Below, piece by piece: positions 8,907 to 16,934 of a stretch of DNA of 36,690 nucleotides. This stretch comes from Lysobacteraceae bacterium. Lineage in GTDB: Bacteria; Pseudomonadota; Gammaproteobacteria; Cardiobacteriales; Wohlfahrtiimonadaceae. The first letter of the stretch is position 1. Each line of letters begins with the position of its first letter. The notes below the pieces were generated by a model that was not told the origin of the DNA, did not search any database, and saw nothing but the letters and a program-made list of their open reading frames with translations. The stretch is from contig JAAZCI010000200.1 of assembly GCA_012513365.1 (NCBI GenBank), positions 1 to 36,690 of the forward strand, given 5' to 3'. The translations under genes and the position numbers were made by a program.

Positions 8907-8935
8907 AGTTTAAAACTTGACAACCATGTTGTCAA
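8907..8935 (-). promoter_or_regulatory. promoter of the marR-efflux operon
   Basis: On the minus strand a perfect -35 TTGACA (8935-8930) is followed, after exactly 17 bp, by TAAACT (8912-8907; 4 of 6 matches to TATAAT). Transcription would begin near 8900, giving a leader of about 33 nt before the GTG start of marR. Confidence 0.65.
8917..8935. promoter_or_regulatory. 19-bp perfect palindrome, likely MarR operator
   Basis: TTGACAACCATGTTGTCAA is an 8-3-8 perfect inverted repeat. It contains the -35 hexamer of the marR promoter and most of the spacer, so a bound dimer would block RNA polymerase. Size and position fit MarR-family operators; binding is inferred, not shown. Confidence 0.7.
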
Positions 8936-8981
8936 ATAAAGTGAGATTAAAAAATATCATGACGCACCAAATTCCGCGCAT

Positions 8982-9018
8982 AAAAAAACCTAAGTCTTGC
9001 AAAAGAATCTTAGGTTTT
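8982..9018 (-). terminator. rho-independent terminator of the ccm operon
   Basis: A perfect 10-bp stem, AAAACCTAAG (8985-8994) and CTTAGGTTTT (9009-9018), is followed on the minus strand by a T run (complement of 8982-8988). It lies 22 bp after the ccmB stop. Confidence 0.85.
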
Positions 9019-9040
9019 CATTGAGATAACGCAGTAAAAG

Positions 9041-9712
9041 CTACGCTTCGACGCTCATTTTCACCGTGATCGCCGCCACAAGCGGGCAGATCGCAAGCGC
9101 CATTAAATTCGCCGCGATTAAAATTAGAATAAAACTGCTAATCCCGTGGCCAGCCACTAAGACCGAAACAATGTGCACCCCTAAAATCAAAAGCGGAATG
9201 TAGAGCGGTAAAATAATGATGCTAAGTAGCAATCCCGCTTGACGAAGCCCCACCACAATGCCCACACACATCGCACCAATCAGACTAAGGAGCGGCGTTC
9301 CAAGCAGGAGCACCCCTGCAATTTTAAGCGCATCGCTAAAACTAAAATAGAGCATCACCCCTAAAATGGGCGAGAAAAATACGAGCGGCAACGCCGTTAA
9401 CATCCAGTGCGCCACAATTTTCCCTAATACAAGCGGATAGAGCGGTGCCCCGCTAATGATAAATTGCTCAAGCGAGCCATCATCATAATCATTTTTAAAG
9501 AGGCGATCCATCGTCAGCATCGTCGCTAATAACGCTGCCACCCATAAAATGGCTGGCGCGGATGCTTTAATTAGATCCTGCTCCTCAATCCCTAAACCAA
9601 GGGGAAAAAGGCTCACAATAATGAGGAAAAACATAATCGGCATCATCAGCTCAGAGCGCTGGCGCATTCCGATTTTAAGATCCCGCCGAATAATCGCTAA
9701 AAAGGTCTTCAT
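9041..9712 (-). CDS. ccmB: heme exporter protein CcmB
   Basis: Membrane subunit of the CcmAB ABC complex. With CcmC, D and E it powers release of heme-loaded CcmE. The 223 residues hold about six hydrophobic spans (for example MMPIMFFLIIVSLFPLGLG and LSIIILPLYIPLLILGVHIV), and the N-terminus MKTFLAIIRRDLKIGMRQRSE is typical of CcmB. Its ATG overlaps the ccmA stop by 4 bp (ATGA), implying translational coupling. It is the last gene of this operon, not an early one as in the common ccmABCDEFGH order. Confidence 0.94.
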   Translation of the reverse strand: MKTFLAIIRRDLKIGMRQRSELMMPIMFFLIIVSLFPLGLGIEEQDLIKASAPAILWVAALLATMLTMDRLFKNDYDDGSLEQFIISGAPLYPLVLGKIVAHWMLTALPLVFFSPILGVMLYFSFSDALKIAGVLLLGTPLLSLIGAMCVGIVVGLRQAGLLLSIIILPLYIPLLILGVHIVSVLVAGHGISSFILILIAANLMALAICPLVAAITVKMSVEA

Positions 9713-10341
9713 CGTGTTTTCGCCTCCACCGTTAGGGTTTTAGTAAACACGCAATCACTCGGCGCTTGGTGCGAGGTGAAAATAATCATCCCGCCCGTCT
9801 CAATATGCGTTGCCATTTTCGCTTCAAGCAGTTCAATGGAGCCCACATCGAGCGCGGTGAAGGGTTCGTCCAAAATCCAGATAGGACGATCTTCAAACCA
9901 AAGTCTCGAGAGCGCAACACGGCGTTTTTGCCCTGCAGAGAGATAGCGAATCGGCCGATCATGTTGCGGAATATTGAGCGTTTCAAACACCTCGTTACAC
10001 TCTTTTTCACTCAAAGTTTGCCCACGAATTGCTAAGATCGAGGCCAGATTTTCCCGCGCGGAAAGATCATAATTGAGGCTTAACGCATGGCCAACGTAGA
10101 TGATCGAACGCGGATAGTGGTGCAGAAGTTCACGGCGCTCAATCTCATTGAGGAAAATCTTCCCGCGATATTGCTGACTAATCCCCGCAAGGACGCGGAG
10201 CGAGGTGGTTTTCCCCGCACCGTTCGCCCCTTTAAGATAAAGCGATTCGCCGGCACTAAGAGTAAACCCATAAGGCTCAAACACCGGCTGATAATTGCGC
10301 TGGACGGTAAAATCCTCAATGCGAAGGAGCGCGTTCTCCAT
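9709..10341 (-). CDS. ccmA: cytochrome c biogenesis ATP-binding protein CcmA
   Basis: ATPase of the CcmAB complex that uses ATP hydrolysis to free holo-CcmE from CcmCD. The 210-residue protein shows Walker A GANGAGKTTSL (38-48), ABC signature LSAGQKRRVALSRL near 130 and Walker B IWILDEPFTALD near 155. A GGAG motif lies before the ATG, which is 6 bp after the ccmI stop. The ccmB start overlaps its end. Confidence 0.95.
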   Translation of the reverse strand: MENALLRIEDFTVQRNYQPVFEPYGFTLSAGESLYLKGANGAGKTTSLRVLAGISQQYRGKIFLNEIERRELLHHYPRSIIYVGHALSLNYDLSARENLASILAIRGQTLSEKECNEVFETLNIPQHDRPIRYLSAGQKRRVALSRLWFEDRPIWILDEPFTALDVGSIELLEAKMATHIETGGMIIFTSHQAPSDCVFTKTLTVEAKTR

Positions 10342-10347
10342 GCTTTT

Positions 10348-12228
10348 TTACTCCACCATGCGATCTAAAATGAGCGATAACGAATCTTCCTGATCCCCGC
10401 GAATCACCACGATCCCCGTTTCATAATCGCCCGCCCCTGCGACCGGATCACCGGTTTGGCTAATGCGCGCCGATACCGCAATGCCCTTCATCTCAGCAAA
10501 GGGTTTGCCGCCGCCCATTAAGCGATCATTTTCACCAATCGTCACCGTCAACGGCCATGATTGAATCTCTCGGAGAGGAATGCGTTTTGCTGCAAGAGGC
10601 GGACCGCCTGCACTGCCTTCAGGACGCAGATAGACAAATAAAATGCCATTGGGATTGACGGCATCCACATTAAAGTTTGGCGCTAGCGAGAGCTCAACAC
10701 GATAGCCCGATTCAGCCACCGCACTCTCCTCTTTCGCCTCGTTTAACGCATTCGCCTCACTTACTTTACGCGCTTCAAAATCACGAATTACGCTCTCAGT
10801 TGCGGACTTCGCGTTCGGGTCTAAAATCCCCTCTTTGAAACGTTCAAGCTGCGTAATCGCACCATCGTAAAGCCCGTTATTGCCTAAAATCAGACCATAT
10901 TCAAAAAATTGCGTCACATCGTCAGGATAATTACGCACTAGCGCATTAAAGCGATTCACAAGCTCGGGGGTTAAGCGCCCTTTTGCCGCATCGCCTAAGA
11001 GATAGGCCATGGAAAACTCAAGATTTAAGTAGACGCGATCGATGTGATAATTTTCTGGCTCGATCGATTCAAGCGCTTCGAGCACCGGTGGCAAGAGGAA
11101 AAATTCATTGCGTTTTAAGAAGAGATCAAGCAGCACATAGAGGCGTTTTGGATCATCATTCTCAACAGAGGCATTAAAGACTTGAACAATGCGCTTAGCA
11201 CTGTCAGGATTGCTCGTTAAGAGCTGCATAAAATTATCGGGATAGGGCATTTCATCAGTCAGATGACGATTACGGAGCCACTCAATATTTAAGCGATCGG
11301 CCCACTCGGTGAGCTCTACAATAAAGGGCTCTTCTTCCGCCGTTAACGCGATATTGGGTGCTAACGCCGCACGATAATAGAAATGGCGCAGATAGGCATT
11401 GGCTTTTTCCCCTTTATTATGTTTTTGGAGCACATCGACATAATCAAGTAAGAACGCCTCTTCATCGGGATAATTGGTGGCAAGCGTATCAAATAGCCCT
11501 TCAATCCGCGGGGTTAATTCCTCATTACCACGAAGATATTGCAAGCGAACAAGCGAGGACTGCAAGAAGAAACTCGGCTCTTTCTCAACGCTGTAGAGAT
11601 CGACATAAATATCGTATACCGTATCTAAAAATCCCTTCTCATATTGCGCATAGCCTAGATAGAAACTTGCGAGCACGTAGAGGAGTTTGGCATCCTGATG
11701 CTCATCTTTAGTACTTAAATAATTGAGCACACGAAACGCTCCGCGATAGCCCTCTTCACTTGAGATCAAATCATCAGGTGGTGGGAAATCAGCGGGCGTT
11801 GCCCCATTACGAAGCGCCTCAAGATCCATCTCAGCTAACCACGCCTCAACAATCGGCAGATAGTGGTCTCGCTCAAGATCAAAGGTCTTTTCCGCTTCCG
11901 CGTAATCGGTCTTCCAAAAATAGGTGGCCGTTAAACCGGTAACAAATGCGCCAAGCAGTACAAAAAGCGCAAGCGTTGGCATCGAAAATTGACGATCCTC
12001 GCGAGAAACGGCTAAAAGGTCACGGGCAAGCTCGGTTTTCTGATGCTCATATTCCGCTTCCGTCAGTTTTCCCGCGTTAAGAGAGCGTTCGAGCGCTTCG
12101 GTATCGCTGTGATATTTCTCGCGGTACACCTCTTTAAGACGCACTTTTTTAAAGGAACGCTTGAAAAAGAGTGAATAGAGAATCACCCCAAGCGTAATTA
12201 AAATCAGTAAAACTGTGGTAAGAATCAT
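10348..12228 (-). CDS. ccmI: cytochrome c-type biogenesis protein CcmI
   Basis: Apocytochrome c chaperone of the heme ligation complex with CcmF and CcmH. The N-terminus is a membrane segment (MILTTVLLILITLGVILYSL), then a cytoplasmic basic/acidic loop with EAEYEHQKTELARDLL and a second membrane span near 88-107 (TLALFVLLGAFVTGLTATYF). A long periplasmic helical region of TPR type follows. The C-terminal beta domain (about 510-626) has the CcmI-like segments GILFVYLRPEG and PLREIQSWPLTVTI. At 626 residues it is larger than most CcmI proteins (often about 400-ish), by an expanded helical region. Its ATG overlaps the ccmH stop (ATGA). Confidence 0.9.
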   Translation of the reverse strand: MILTTVLLILITLGVILYSLFFKRSFKKVRLKEVYREKYHSDTEALERSLNAGKLTEAEYEHQKTELARDLLAVSREDRQFSMPTLALFVLLGAFVTGLTATYFWKTDYAEAEKTFDLERDHYLPIVEAWLAEMDLEALRNGATPADFPPPDDLISSEEGYRGAFRVLNYLSTKDEHQDAKLLYVLASFYLGYAQYEKGFLDTVYDIYVDLYSVEKEPSFFLQSSLVRLQYLRGNEELTPRIEGLFDTLATNYPDEEAFLLDYVDVLQKHNKGEKANAYLRHFYYRAALAPNIALTAEEEPFIVELTEWADRLNIEWLRNRHLTDEMPYPDNFMQLLTSNPDSAKRIVQVFNASVENDDPKRLYVLLDLFLKRNEFFLLPPVLEALESIEPENYHIDRVYLNLEFSMAYLLGDAAKGRLTPELVNRFNALVRNYPDDVTQFFEYGLILGNNGLYDGAITQLERFKEGILDPNAKSATESVIRDFEARKVSEANALNEAKEESAVAESGYRVELSLAPNFNVDAVNPNGILFVYLRPEGSAGGPPLAAKRIPLREIQSWPLTVTIGENDRLMGGGKPFAEMKGIAVSARISQTGDPVAGAGDYETGIVVIRGDQEDSLSLILDRMVE

Positions 12229-12713
12229 AATGTCTCGTCTTTTTGTAATATCTCGTTCAGGCGGGCGGTTTCATCGGCAGAGAGCTCGCTACCGCTCGGT
12301 ACTTTCGTCTCTTTTGGGCGACGAATAAAGAGTACATACCCTAAAATTAACAATAAAATCACCACCGGGCCAAACCAGAGCACCCAAGTGACCGGCTTCA
12401 CGGGGGGATTATAGGTGGCAAAATCGCCGTAGCGCTCCACCATAAAGCCCACAATCTCCGCATCCGAACGCCCATCAACAATGAGCTCGTAGGTCAAATC
12501 TTTCATGGTTTGTGCCGAGAGCGCATTCGATTCTGCAATGCTTTGGTTTTGACAGGTCGGGCAACGAAGCTCACTAATGAGCGACTGGAAACGGCGCTGA
12601 TCAACCTCATTGTCAAACTCATAGACGTTAATCGCCGCGCTCGCCACATTCAATGTCAGCATCGCCACCAAGATCAGCGAGAGCGTTTTTATCATCTTCA
12701 TTAAATGAATCAT
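12225..12713 (-). CDS. ccmH: cytochrome c-type biogenesis protein CcmH
   Basis: Thiol-disulfide protein that keeps the apocytochrome CXXCH cysteines reduced for heme attachment. From the ATG at 12713 the protein is 162 residues: signal peptide (LSLILVAMLTLNVASA), the conserved LRCPTCQNQSIAESNA with Cys51 and Cys54, and a C-terminal membrane anchor (VLWFGPVVILLLILGYVLFI). The reading frame is open from 12746, but the 12713 start forms a 4-bp ATGA overlap with ccmG and removes a non-signal-like extension. The E. coli-style fusion to a CcmI domain is absent; ccmI is separate. Confidence 0.93.
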   Translation of the reverse strand: MIHLMKMIKTLSLILVAMLTLNVASAAINVYEFDNEVDQRRFQSLISELRCPTCQNQSIAESNALSAQTMKDLTYELIVDGRSDAEIVGFMVERYGDFATYNPPVKPVTWVLWFGPVVILLLILGYVLFIRRPKETKVPSGSELSADETARLNEILQKDETL

Positions 12714-13270
12714 TTTTCCGCTCCTTTGGCTTGAATCTCTGCCCACGATTTACCGTAATACGCTTTGAGCGTGGATTCCCAATTCTCTAAACTCACCTCG
12801 CCGGTATGACGATAGGTAACAATGCCATCGGCATCGATAAAGTAGGTTTCAGGCGCGGCATAGACGCCAAAGTCAAAGCCGATTCGGCCTTTGCGATCTT
12901 CAATGGTTAACAGATAAGGATTGCCTAAATCGTGCAACCATTTATCCGCTTTCACCGGATCATCTTGATAATCGATGCCGTAGATTTTAACCCCGCGGTT
13001 TGAGAGCTCGTTAAGCGCTTCATGCTCCGCTTTACAGGTTGGGCACCAGGTCGCCCAAACGTTAATAAGAGCTGGGCCTTTAAAATCACTATCGGTAATG
13101 ATGGTTTTCACCTCGCCCGGCGCTTTTAATTGATCCGCACTAAACGCAGGCAATCTGTTGCCAATAATCTGCGCTTCAAGTTTTGTCGGATCGTTCCCGA
13201 GCCCGGTAAAGAGGAAGATCATAAAGCCGAGCGTCACAACGACAATGCCGGCAATTACTGCTCGAATCAT
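12710..13270 (-). CDS. ccmG: thiol:disulfide interchange protein CcmG/DsbE
   Basis: Membrane-anchored periplasmic thioredoxin that passes reductant from DsbD/CcdA to the CcmH-apocytochrome pathway. The 186 residues begin with an uncleaved anchor (AVIAGIVVVTLGFMIFLFTG). The active site is WATWCPTCKAEH with Cys76 and Cys79; this is the usual WCxxC of CcmG. GVYAAPETYFID holds the cis-proline region and the family's conserved GxYGxPETF-like motif. GGAG lies before the ATG, 9 bp after ccmF. Confidence 0.95.
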   Translation of the reverse strand: MIRAVIAGIVVVTLGFMIFLFTGLGNDPTKLEAQIIGNRLPAFSADQLKAPGEVKTIITDSDFKGPALINVWATWCPTCKAEHEALNELSNRGVKIYGIDYQDDPVKADKWLHDLGNPYLLTIEDRKGRIGFDFGVYAAPETYFIDADGIVTYRHTGEVSLENWESTLKAYYGKSWAEIQAKGAEK

Positions 13271-13279
13271 CTTATTCTC

Positions 13280-15229
13280 CTAATCATTTTGTGCCAAACT
13301 GCGGCGTGCACGATAACGGCGATCGAAGATCGATAACATGGCTGCAAACGCCATAATTCCGCCCCCAATCCAGATCCAGCGCACAAACGGTTTCACATAA
13401 ATTCGTAATGCCCACACCTCAGCACCCCGCTCTTCAGCCATCGCCACATAAAGATCATCAATCAGCGACGCGCGCAGTGCCACCTCACTCATTGGTGAGC
13501 CGGTCACGGTATAGAGGCGTTTTTCGGGATACATCATCATTAACGGTTTATCGTTTTTATAGACTTGAATGGTGCCTTTATCGCCGATATAGTTCGGGCC
13601 TTGCAGCTTTTCAAGCGCTTTTAATTCAAATCCATATTCACGGATATCGACCCGTTGCCCCACTTTCATCAATTGGTCTTGCTCAATGCTGTAGTGCGAG
13701 GTGAGCGTGATGCCAACGATAGTGACAACCAGTCCTAAATGCCCAAGATTCATGCCCCAGCGTGAAAGACTTTGATTGACCACTGCGCCGGCAAAACTTT
13801 GCCCTTTACGGCGACTGTGATGAATCTCAAAGATCACCCCAAAGACCACCCAGAAGCTTAACGTTAATCCAATCACCACCCACGGATCGAGGCGACCTGC
13901 ATAAAAAAAGCTGGTGCCAACGCCAAGAACAATGGAGCCAGCCGCCATAATGATAAGCTCTTTTTTAATGCGACTTAAGGAATCTTGCTTAAAGCGAAGA
14001 AGCGGGCCAACCCCGAGTGCAAACAAAATCATGCAAGCAAGCGGCACGGCGTATTGATTAAAATACCCCTCCCCAACGGAGATTTTACCCACTTTTAAGA
14101 TATCCACAATAAGCGGGAAGAGCGTTCCGAGCACCACCACAAAGCAGGCGATCGCAAGGAAGATATTATTGAGTAAAATGCCCGACTCTTTCGAGATCAA
14201 TCCAAATGAGGATTCTTGGCGAATTTTTGAGGCTCTAAAGAGAAGAAGCACCATACCAAAGAGGGTAATAATCGCGAGAATTAACAAGATGAAAAGCCCG
14301 CGATCGGGATCTGAAGCAAAGGAGTGAACCGAGGTTAAGATCCCTGAACGCACCAGGAAGGTACCGAGTACACTGAGGGAAAACGTTAAGATCGCCACAA
14401 TCACTGACCAAAGGGTAAAGGCTTTACGTTTTTCGGTCATGGCGAGCGCATGTAGCAGTGCCGCGCCTAAAATCCATGGAATGAGCGACGCGTTTTCAAC
14501 TGGGTCCCAGAACCACCAGCCGCCCCAGCCAAGTTCATAATAAGCCCACCAGCTGCCAATCGTAATCCCAAGGGTTAAAAAGAGCCACGCGCCGAGCGAC
14601 CATGGGCGAATCCAGCGAATGGAAACGCGGTCAATATGCCCGGTCATCAAAAGGGCACAAACAAAGGCAAACGGCACGGCATAGCCCACATAGCCTAAAT
14701 AAAGAAGCGGTGGATGAATGATTAATCCCGGATCTTGCAAGAGCGGATTGAGATCGCGTCCATTATAGAGTGCGCCAAAGAGATTTCGCTCAAAAGGGCT
14801 TGAGGTAAAGATCAAAAAGGCTAAGAAGCCAACGGTAATCCCCCCCAAAATCGCGAGCGTCGTCGAGGAGAGCTCGATCGGCATGTTTTTGGTGAAAATC
14901 ACCACGAGCAGCATCCAGATCGCAAGGGTAAAGACCCAAAGGAGCATCGATCCTTCGTGCCCGCCCCAGATCGCCGTTAATTGGTAGATTCCGGGGAGTT
15001 TCGTATTGGAGTTATTGGCCACATATTGATAGCTAAAATCATTAATCCAAAACGCATAGCCAAGGGCCACAAACGACAGAAGCACCAATAAAAAGAGCCA
15101 AACCGCTAAGGGGCGCGCCGAGTAGATGAGGCGCTGATTGCGAAAATAGATTCCCACAAGCGGCATAATAAAGAGAAGTATAGAGACGCCCAGAGCAATG
15201 TACAGGGCGAGCTGACCAATCGGAAGCAT
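13280..15229 (-). CDS. ccmF: heme lyase CcmF
   Basis: Integral membrane subunit of the heme ligation complex, which transfers heme from CcmE to apocytochrome c. The 649 residues carry many membrane spans and the WWD domain GWGGWWFWDPVENASLIPW near 225-245, flanked by the conserved histidines that bind heme (for example GGHEGSMLLWV and IIHPPLLYLGYVG). Length matches the E. coli protein (647). AGGAAA precedes the ATG, 23 bp after ccmE. Confidence 0.97.
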   Translation of the reverse strand: MLPIGQLALYIALGVSILLFIMPLVGIYFRNQRLIYSARPLAVWLFLLVLLSFVALGYAFWINDFSYQYVANNSNTKLPGIYQLTAIWGGHEGSMLLWVFTLAIWMLLVVIFTKNMPIELSSTTLAILGGITVGFLAFLIFTSSPFERNLFGALYNGRDLNPLLQDPGLIIHPPLLYLGYVGYAVPFAFVCALLMTGHIDRVSIRWIRPWSLGAWLFLTLGITIGSWWAYYELGWGGWWFWDPVENASLIPWILGAALLHALAMTEKRKAFTLWSVIVAILTFSLSVLGTFLVRSGILTSVHSFASDPDRGLFILLILAIITLFGMVLLLFRASKIRQESSFGLISKESGILLNNIFLAIACFVVVLGTLFPLIVDILKVGKISVGEGYFNQYAVPLACMILFALGVGPLLRFKQDSLSRIKKELIIMAAGSIVLGVGTSFFYAGRLDPWVVIGLTLSFWVVFGVIFEIHHSRRKGQSFAGAVVNQSLSRWGMNLGHLGLVVTIVGITLTSHYSIEQDQLMKVGQRVDIREYGFELKALEKLQGPNYIGDKGTIQVYKNDKPLMMMYPEKRLYTVTGSPMSEVALRASLIDDLYVAMAEERGAEVWALRIYVKPFVRWIWIGGGIMAFAAMLSIFDRRYRARRSLAQND

Positions 15230-15252
15230 AACGATTTCCTATCTGTTGCGGG

Positions 15253-15699
15253 TTATTTTTCAGTTAAACTGTGAGATGATTTTTCAATCGCATCGGCCAC
15301 TTCAGGCGGCATATAGGTTTCGTCATGTTTTGCTAAAATCTCATCGGCGATAAAAGTATTGTCATCTTGAAGTTTTCCCTTCGCCACAATGCCCTGCCCC
15401 TCTCTAAAAAGATCGGGCAAGATGCCATCATAAATAATTTTAACCGGCGTTGCGTCCCCCACCGATACGGTGAAATCAACCGCAAGCGTTTCCGTACCGC
15501 GATTGAGCGAGCCTTCATCAACCACCCCACCCACGCGAATGGTTTTATGCAGCGGCGCTGCACCAGCCTGCACATCATCTGGTGAATAGTAGAGACTTAA
15601 ATTATCGCGCGAGGCCCATACCATCAATCCTACCGAGACAAACGACATAAGCGCAATCCCGACCACAATCATTAAGCGTTGTTTACGTTTTGGTGTCAT
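15253..15699 (-). CDS. ccmE: heme chaperone CcmE
   Basis: Periplasmic heme chaperone, anchored by an N-terminal helix (MIVVGIALMSFVSVGLMVWA), that binds heme covalently and delivers it to CcmF. The heme-binding site is ILAKHDETYMPPE with His125 and Tyr129, matching the HxxxY of proteobacterial CcmE. The OB-fold body (about 45-120) includes IRVGGVVDEGSL. The 148-residue length is normal. It starts 2 nt after the ccmD stop and uses AAGGA within the end of ccmD. Confidence 0.96.
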   Translation of the reverse strand: MTPKRKQRLMIVVGIALMSFVSVGLMVWASRDNLSLYYSPDDVQAGAAPLHKTIRVGGVVDEGSLNRGTETLAVDFTVSVGDATPVKIIYDGILPDLFREGQGIVAKGKLQDDNTFIADEILAKHDETYMPPEVADAIEKSSHSLTEK

Positions 15700-15701
15700 T
15701 T

Positions 15702-15869
15702 TTATAATCCTTCCTGTTTGAGTTCTTTTTTAAGCTGTTTACGTTCGATGATTAACGGCACAATGAGCCCTAAGAGACACAATGCAAAAAAGCCGTAACT
15801 TAACCAGACATAAAGTCCATGCTTCCCCATCTGTAAAAATTCAGCAAATGAATTAAACGCAAATTCCAT
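15702..15869 (-). CDS. ccmD: heme exporter protein CcmD (small membrane protein)
   Basis: A 55-residue single-span protein needed to release holo-CcmE from the CcmC complex. The sequence contains GKHGLYVWLSYGFF at residues 15-28, the strongly conserved CcmD motif. A hydrophobic helix (about 20-41) follows, then a basic, charged C-terminal tail (ERKQLKKELKQEGL). The ATG at 15869 lies 3 bp after the ccmC stop, with GAGAGGAT as ribosome site. It fills the gap between ccmC and ccmE, as in other ccm operons. Confidence 0.92.
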   Translation of the reverse strand: MEFAFNSFAEFLQMGKHGLYVWLSYGFFALCLLGLIVPLIIERKQLKKELKQEGL

Positions 15870-15872
15870 GGT

Positions 15873-16619
15873 CTATCCTCTCATATAGTGCTTCATTAGG
15901 CGCTCTTTGTTGATGAGATTTGCGCTCTTAAGGCAGACGTACCCGAGTGAAAAAAAGAGATACGCGCCAAACATATAAAGTGCGGGATAGAGCATGTTTG
16001 AGGTGATGCTCGGACCGCCCTTGGCGAAAAAGGTACTGCCTTGATGAAGACTGGTTGAAAAGTAAATCGAAAACTTCACGATCGGAACGTTGATTAATCC
16101 CACAAGGGCCAATACCGAGATCGCTTTATCGGCGCGCTCGCGCTCTTCGATCGCAAGGTCGAGGGCTATGTAGCCCATATAGAGGAAAAAGAGGATGAGC
16201 TGTGAGGTTAATCTGACATCCCAAACCCACCATGTTCCCCACGTTGGCGCGCCCCAAAGCGCACCGGTGACAAGTGATATAAGGGTAAAGGCTGCGCCTA
16301 AAATCGCGAGCGATCTAGCAATGATGGCAAAGAGTTTAATGCGCCAAATGAGATAGATCCCACTTAAAATCGCCATCGTTGCATAAACGGCCGTCGATAA
16401 AATTGCCGCAGGCACGTGAATATAGAAAATGCGGAAACTATTGCCTTGTTGATAATCCGGCGGCGCCATGGCCAATCCTGATACAAGCCCCGCTACGGCT
16501 AACATCGCACTGATCACAAAGGCCCATGGGGCCACTTTAGTCACAAGTGGGAGATAGTATTTATAGCTTGCGTATTTATAGAAGAAGCTAAGCCAGGTCC
16601 GTCTCTTACGTTTATTCAC
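15873..16619 (-). CDS. ccmC: heme exporter protein CcmC
   Basis: Integral membrane protein that presents heme to CcmE for covalent attachment. Six hydrophobic spans are evident in 248 residues, and the WWD domain WGAPTWGTWWVWDVRLTSQ is near 115-133, with the conserved periplasmic histidines in IFYIHVPAA and near HQGSTFFAKGGPS. The frame starts at a GTG at 16619 with GAGGG about 8 nt upstream; no ATG fits better. It is the first gene of the operon here. Confidence 0.95.
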   Translation of the reverse strand: MNKRKRRTWLSFFYKYASYKYYLPLVTKVAPWAFVISAMLAVAGLVSGLAMAPPDYQQGNSFRIFYIHVPAAILSTAVYATMAILSGIYLIWRIKLFAIIARSLAILGAAFTLISLVTGALWGAPTWGTWWVWDVRLTSQLILFFLYMGYIALDLAIEERERADKAISVLALVGLINVPIVKFSIYFSTSLHQGSTFFAKGGPSITSNMLYPALYMFGAYLFFSLGYVCLKSANLINKERLMKHYMRG

Positions 16620-16690
16620 TAAAATCCCTCACTAAAATCCTAAACCTTATATCCATTCTGACAACCTATTTATTTATATAGGCGCACCAT

Positions 16691-16696
16691 AGTATA
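16691..16696 (-). promoter_or_regulatory. possible -10 element for ccmC
   Basis: TATACT on the minus strand matches 5 of 6 bases of the sigma-70 -10 consensus and lies 72 bp before the ccmC start. No convincing -35 is seen 16-18 bp upstream, so an activator or a different start may be used. Confidence 0.3.
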
Positions 16697-16876
16697 ACGA
16701 AATCCCAAAGCTTTGAGAAATTATAAATTCCCCGTAAAATTGACATTTTTCACCCTTAAAACCGCGTCAATATCGAAATCCGGTTGTATTCAAATTCTCC
16801 TTCTTTTATTCTAGGACAAACGTGCGATAAACTAATCAAGTTCTAATCAACTCAAATTGATATTAGTTTCATCGCG

Positions 16877-16899
16877 AGCATGCGCTTGCATGCTAAAAT
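16877..16899 (+). promoter_or_regulatory. extended -10 promoter of pntAA with overlapping inverted repeat
   Basis: TGCTAAAAT (16891-16899) is a good extended -10 (TGnTATAAT with one mismatch). It is placed to start transcription near 16906, just before the AAGGAG at 16918. The perfect inverted repeat AGCATGC-GCTT-GCATGCT (16877-16894) covers the TG and first base of the -10, where a bound regulator would interfere. Confidence 0.45.
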
Positions 16900-16934
16900 G
16901 GTGCAGTTAGCTTATTGAAGGAGTCCTTATACCT

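Larger units (their letters stand above)
16620..16934. other. divergent intergenic region between ccmC and pntAA
   Basis: This 315-bp AT-rich stretch holds no credible gene or tRNA. It must contain the start signals for the ccm operon (leftward) and the pnt operon (rightward). A TATACT (minus strand, 16696-16691) is a possible ccmC -10 but has no good -35. An extended -10 and an inverted repeat near 16877-16899 are described separately. Confidence 0.7.
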
